Below are positions 62,001 through 64,000 of a stretch of DNA of 64,000 bases, piece after piece; position 1 is the stretch's first letter, and every line of letters begins with the position of its first letter. A program made the position numbers and the translations under genes. The notes beneath the pieces are model-generated. The model did no database searches, was not told the DNA's origin, and worked only from the letters and a program-made list of their open reading frames with translations. The stretch covers positions 85,823,711-85,887,710 of the forward strand of contig CM039463.1 in assembly GCA_022414725.1 (NCBI GenBank), read 5' to 3'. Source of the DNA: Microglena sp. YARC. Its lineage: Eukaryota > Chlorophyta > Chlorophyceae > Chlamydomonadales > Chlamydomonadaceae.

Positions 62001-64000
62001 GCTGATATGTGTAAAACGTGGTCAAGGATTTTATACCCCAAGTAAAATGTATATATCCGTTTGTGGCGGATACTATGTATGAGCATTTTGATACTGTAGA
62101 TTAAGGTGCTGTGACCATTTCTATAATGCTATCTGTACATCTATTCATACCATCGCAATGACTTGTAAACCATAGATATCCATTTCTCATTTGACCAAAG
62201 GGTACGAAAAAAGAATAGCATCTGGCCTAAAGTTGGTATTTATTTACTTACTCGGTGCAGTCTCCATGTAATGACTGTTTGAGCATTTGGCAATGGTAAT
62301 GACTAATGAGCATTGGCACTGGTAATGACTAATCAGCATTGACACTGGTAATGACTAACGAGCATTGACCCTGGTAATGACCAATGAGCATTGTCACTGG
62401 GTAATGGACTAATGACAAATAGCTGTTTTTCTTGGGTACAAGCACAGCTTCTAGGCCACCTCCCCTGAACTGGCTATTTAGACTCAATGATCTTGCAATA
62501 GGGCATGCAAACATGAGCTTGGGGTCTCCAAAATTGAAAAATGAACATTTGTACGCCATGCCACAGGCGTGAGATTGTTCCCTCCCGTTTGCATGCATGT
62601 GTCCGTACTAGAGAAAGGCGGCAAATCGGAGACTTTGTGAACCTGGCCTGGGCTCGAACTTAAGACCTCTCTGATCATTGACTGGGAAATATTATACCAT
62701 ACAGCCCAGAGCTCGCAACCACGAGCTTGGGGTCTCCATATATATAAACTTCAATTGCCATGGTGAGTTTTCCCAGATGCAGTATACGGGAGGGTCCCCT
62801 TAACACCACGCCCCTTCAGGCGTTTTTTTATGACTTCAATCTTCAATATTAATGACCTCAATCCTCATGTACATGTGCTCCCAGGAGTCCCGTTGAGATT
62901 GGAGATGCAGCGATGCATTGTGCAGATGAACAAAGGACTCTCCTGGAGGGATTCAAGTTGTGGATTCAAGACCCTAGCGCTTCTGATGACTCTTCTGACA
63001 GGAGTCGAGAGCCAAGCGCTTGTGATGCTGCTTGTCAAGCTGGCCTCAACCCAGTCCAGGTGACCACAATTGCGATTCTGTCTAGAGGTAGAAGTAGATG
63101 TACAGTCCAGGTGAGCATAATTGAGATTCTGTATGGAGAAAGATGTAGATGTAGATGTAGGTGTAGATGAAGAAGTAGATGTACAGTCCAGGTGAGCACA
63201 ATTGCGATTCTGTATGGAGAAAGATGTAGATGTAGATGTAGGTGTAGATGAAGAAGTAGATGTACAGTCCAGGTGAGCACAATTGCGATTCTGTATGGAG
63301 AAAGATGTAGATGTAGATGTAGGTGTAGATGAAGAAGTAGATGTACAGTCCAGGTGAGCACAATTGCGATTCTGTATGGAGAAAGATGTAGATGTAGATG
63401 TAGGTGTAGATGAAGAAGTAGATGTACAGTCCAGGTAACCAAAATTGCGATTCTGTCTAGATGTTGATGTAGATGTACAGTCCATCTGACCACAATCGGA
63501 TTCTGTCTATATGCGGATGTCCATGTACAGTCCATGTGACCACAATCGGATTATGTCTACATGTGGATGTTGATGTACAGTCCAGGTGACCACAATTGCG
63601 TTTCTGTCTAGATGTGGATGTCGATGTACAGTCCATGTGACCACAATCGGATTATTTCTAGATGTAGATGTACAATCCATGTGACCACAACCAGATTCTG
63701 TCTAGATGTCGATGTAGATGTACAGTCCATGTGACCACAATCGGATTATGTCTAGATGTAGATGTACAATCCATGTAACCACAACCAGATTCTGTCTAGA
63801 TGTCGATGTAGATGTACAGTCCATGTGACCACAATCGGATTATGTCTAAATGTAGATGTACAATCCATGTAACCACAACCAGATTCTGTCTAGATGTTGA
63901 TGTAGATGTACAGTCCATGTGACCACAATTGCGATTCTATCTAGATATAGATGTACAGTCTAGGTGACCACAATTGCGATTCTGTTGTGTGCCGCCAGTC
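59039..64000 (+). CDS. HSPA12-type Hsp70-like protein, first three exons (gene continues past the window)
   Basis: HSPA12-like proteins are divergent Hsp70 relatives with an actin-like ATPase fold. Exons: 59039-59108 (ATG at 59039, donor GTGAGG), 60907-61030 (after TTACACAG; donor GTAAGT) and 62885-63059 (after TGCTCCCAG; donor GTGACC). Phases 1 and 2 join perfectly. The product starts MAGSGTRNGVQLAKREVVIA. Spliced, it then gives AIDFGTHGTGFAYS, matching the phosphate-1 loop of HSPA12 proteins (AIDFGTT.SG.AYS), where the Gly-Thr after DF is created exactly at the splice junction. Then come YPKQRTAILYNG and, in exon 3, SPVEIGDAAMHCADEQRTLL and FKLWIQDPS, equivalent to the K.P..L, A.GYAA and F.KFK region of the family. 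The Ser/Asp-rich end of exon 3 (SASDDSSDRSREPSA) looks like an insertion. The remaining ATPase domain should lie beyond 64000. Introns 2 and 3 begin with donor-side duplication arrays. Confidence 0.82.
59300..60900. other. Intron 1 of the HSPA12-like gene
   Basis: 59350-59580 has GC-rich repeats of GCGTCGCAGGACGCAGCGGA words and a T-arm-like GCGGGTTCGATTCCCGC without a full tRNA. 60090-60108 is a G run. 60540-60610 is an inverted repeat C copy. No further gene is seen. Confidence 0.5.
60955..61615 (+). repeat. About 80-bp array straddling the donor of HSPA12-like exon 2, eight copies
   Basis: Units: CATGCACGAGAAATACCCGC, ATCAGGCAGTACCGTACCCC, AAGTCGAGGACTGCCATTCT, GTACAATGGAAG and then GTAAGTCACC. 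The first unit is the real exon end; seven more follow at about 80-bp spacing. At least six keep GGAAGGTAAGTCA. Two are diverged (TACACCAGAAGGTTAGTCAT near 61100 and 61515). Confidence 0.93.
61650..62420. repeat. GT/G-rich tract, inverted family F, and a 29-bp repeat
   Basis: 61660-61790 is G- and TG-rich. 61900-61990 is an inverted family F copy. 62270-62420 has five units of about 29 bp (GAGCATTGACACTGGTAATG, ACTAATGA). 62757-62825 holds a dispersed fragment (GCCATGGTGAGTTTTCCCAG, ACGGGAGGGTCCCCTTAACA) also present at 31977-32046. Confidence 0.7.
63045..64000 (+). repeat. Array straddling the donor of HSPA12-like exon 3, reaching the window end
   Basis: Units carry TACAGTCCAGGTGAGCACAA, TTGCGATTCTGT and GATGTAGATGTAGATGTAGG. 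The block CAGTCCAG/GTGA.CACAATTGCGAT matches the real exon end and donor at 63050-63075. Four near-identical units of 76-77 bp lie at 63100-63435. Later units are shorter and diverged (CAGTCCATGTGACCACAATC). The 206- and 166-codon minus ORFs over it are artefacts. Confidence 0.88.

Noticed and set aside
62865..63535. 206- and 166-codon minus ORFs rich in Ser/Thr or His/Leu
   Set aside because: Translation of the donor-straddling array of the HSPA12-like gene on the opposite strand.

Overview
This window reads as nuclear DNA of a plastid-bearing eukaryote, most likely a green-lineage microalga. Genes have many introns with GT-AG boundaries. One gene (DUF1997 family, 26651-33375) starts with an Arg/Ser/Thr-rich stretch like an algal chloroplast transit peptide. 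A second gene fragment resembles the N-terminal domain of plant CYPRO4/VID27 proteins. Telomere-like TTTAGGG blocks of the plant/algal type occur inside one intron array. The species cannot be fixed from sequence alone; a repeat-rich prasinophyte-type alga would fit. A 1000-base run of N (13723-14722) marks an assembly gap.

Layout. (1) 1-13722, plus strand: an ankyrin-repeat gene in which each 33-residue repeat is one phase-0 exon, set among microsatellites, dispersed repeats and tRNA-derived sequence. (2) 14723-24850: G-rich arrays, a four-exon minus-strand CYPRO4/VID27-like gene fragment (17550-23517), a 16-base array and a 288-bp inverted-repeat element. (3) 24880-33530: a complete five-exon minus-strand DUF1997 gene of about 245 residues. 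(4) 34816-37440: a 128-bp satellite, then an unrecognised minus-strand exon (37423-38286). (5) 39295-57998, minus strand: an inferred seven-exon gene of about 1230 residues with two large coding minisatellites and a coiled-coil C-terminus. Its 9.7-kb first intron holds a young Ty1/copia element (50305-57201) that landed in the centre of a 42-bp-arm palindrome. (6) 59039-64000, plus strand: the 5' half of an HSPA12-type Hsp70-like gene, divergently arranged with gene (5) and running off the window.

The main discovery is structural. In five separate genes, pieces of DNA that straddle one exon-intron boundary (half an exon plus its splice site plus adjacent intron) have been tandemly duplicated into the intron. 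Donor-straddling copies lie downstream of the real exon and acceptor-straddling copies lie upstream. Exon 3 of the DUF1997 gene shows both at once. These arrays make up much of the intron length and create many duplicate splice sites. At least two transposon-like families show similar tandem amplification of one end only. The genes do not form a pathway; what they share is this mode of intron growth.
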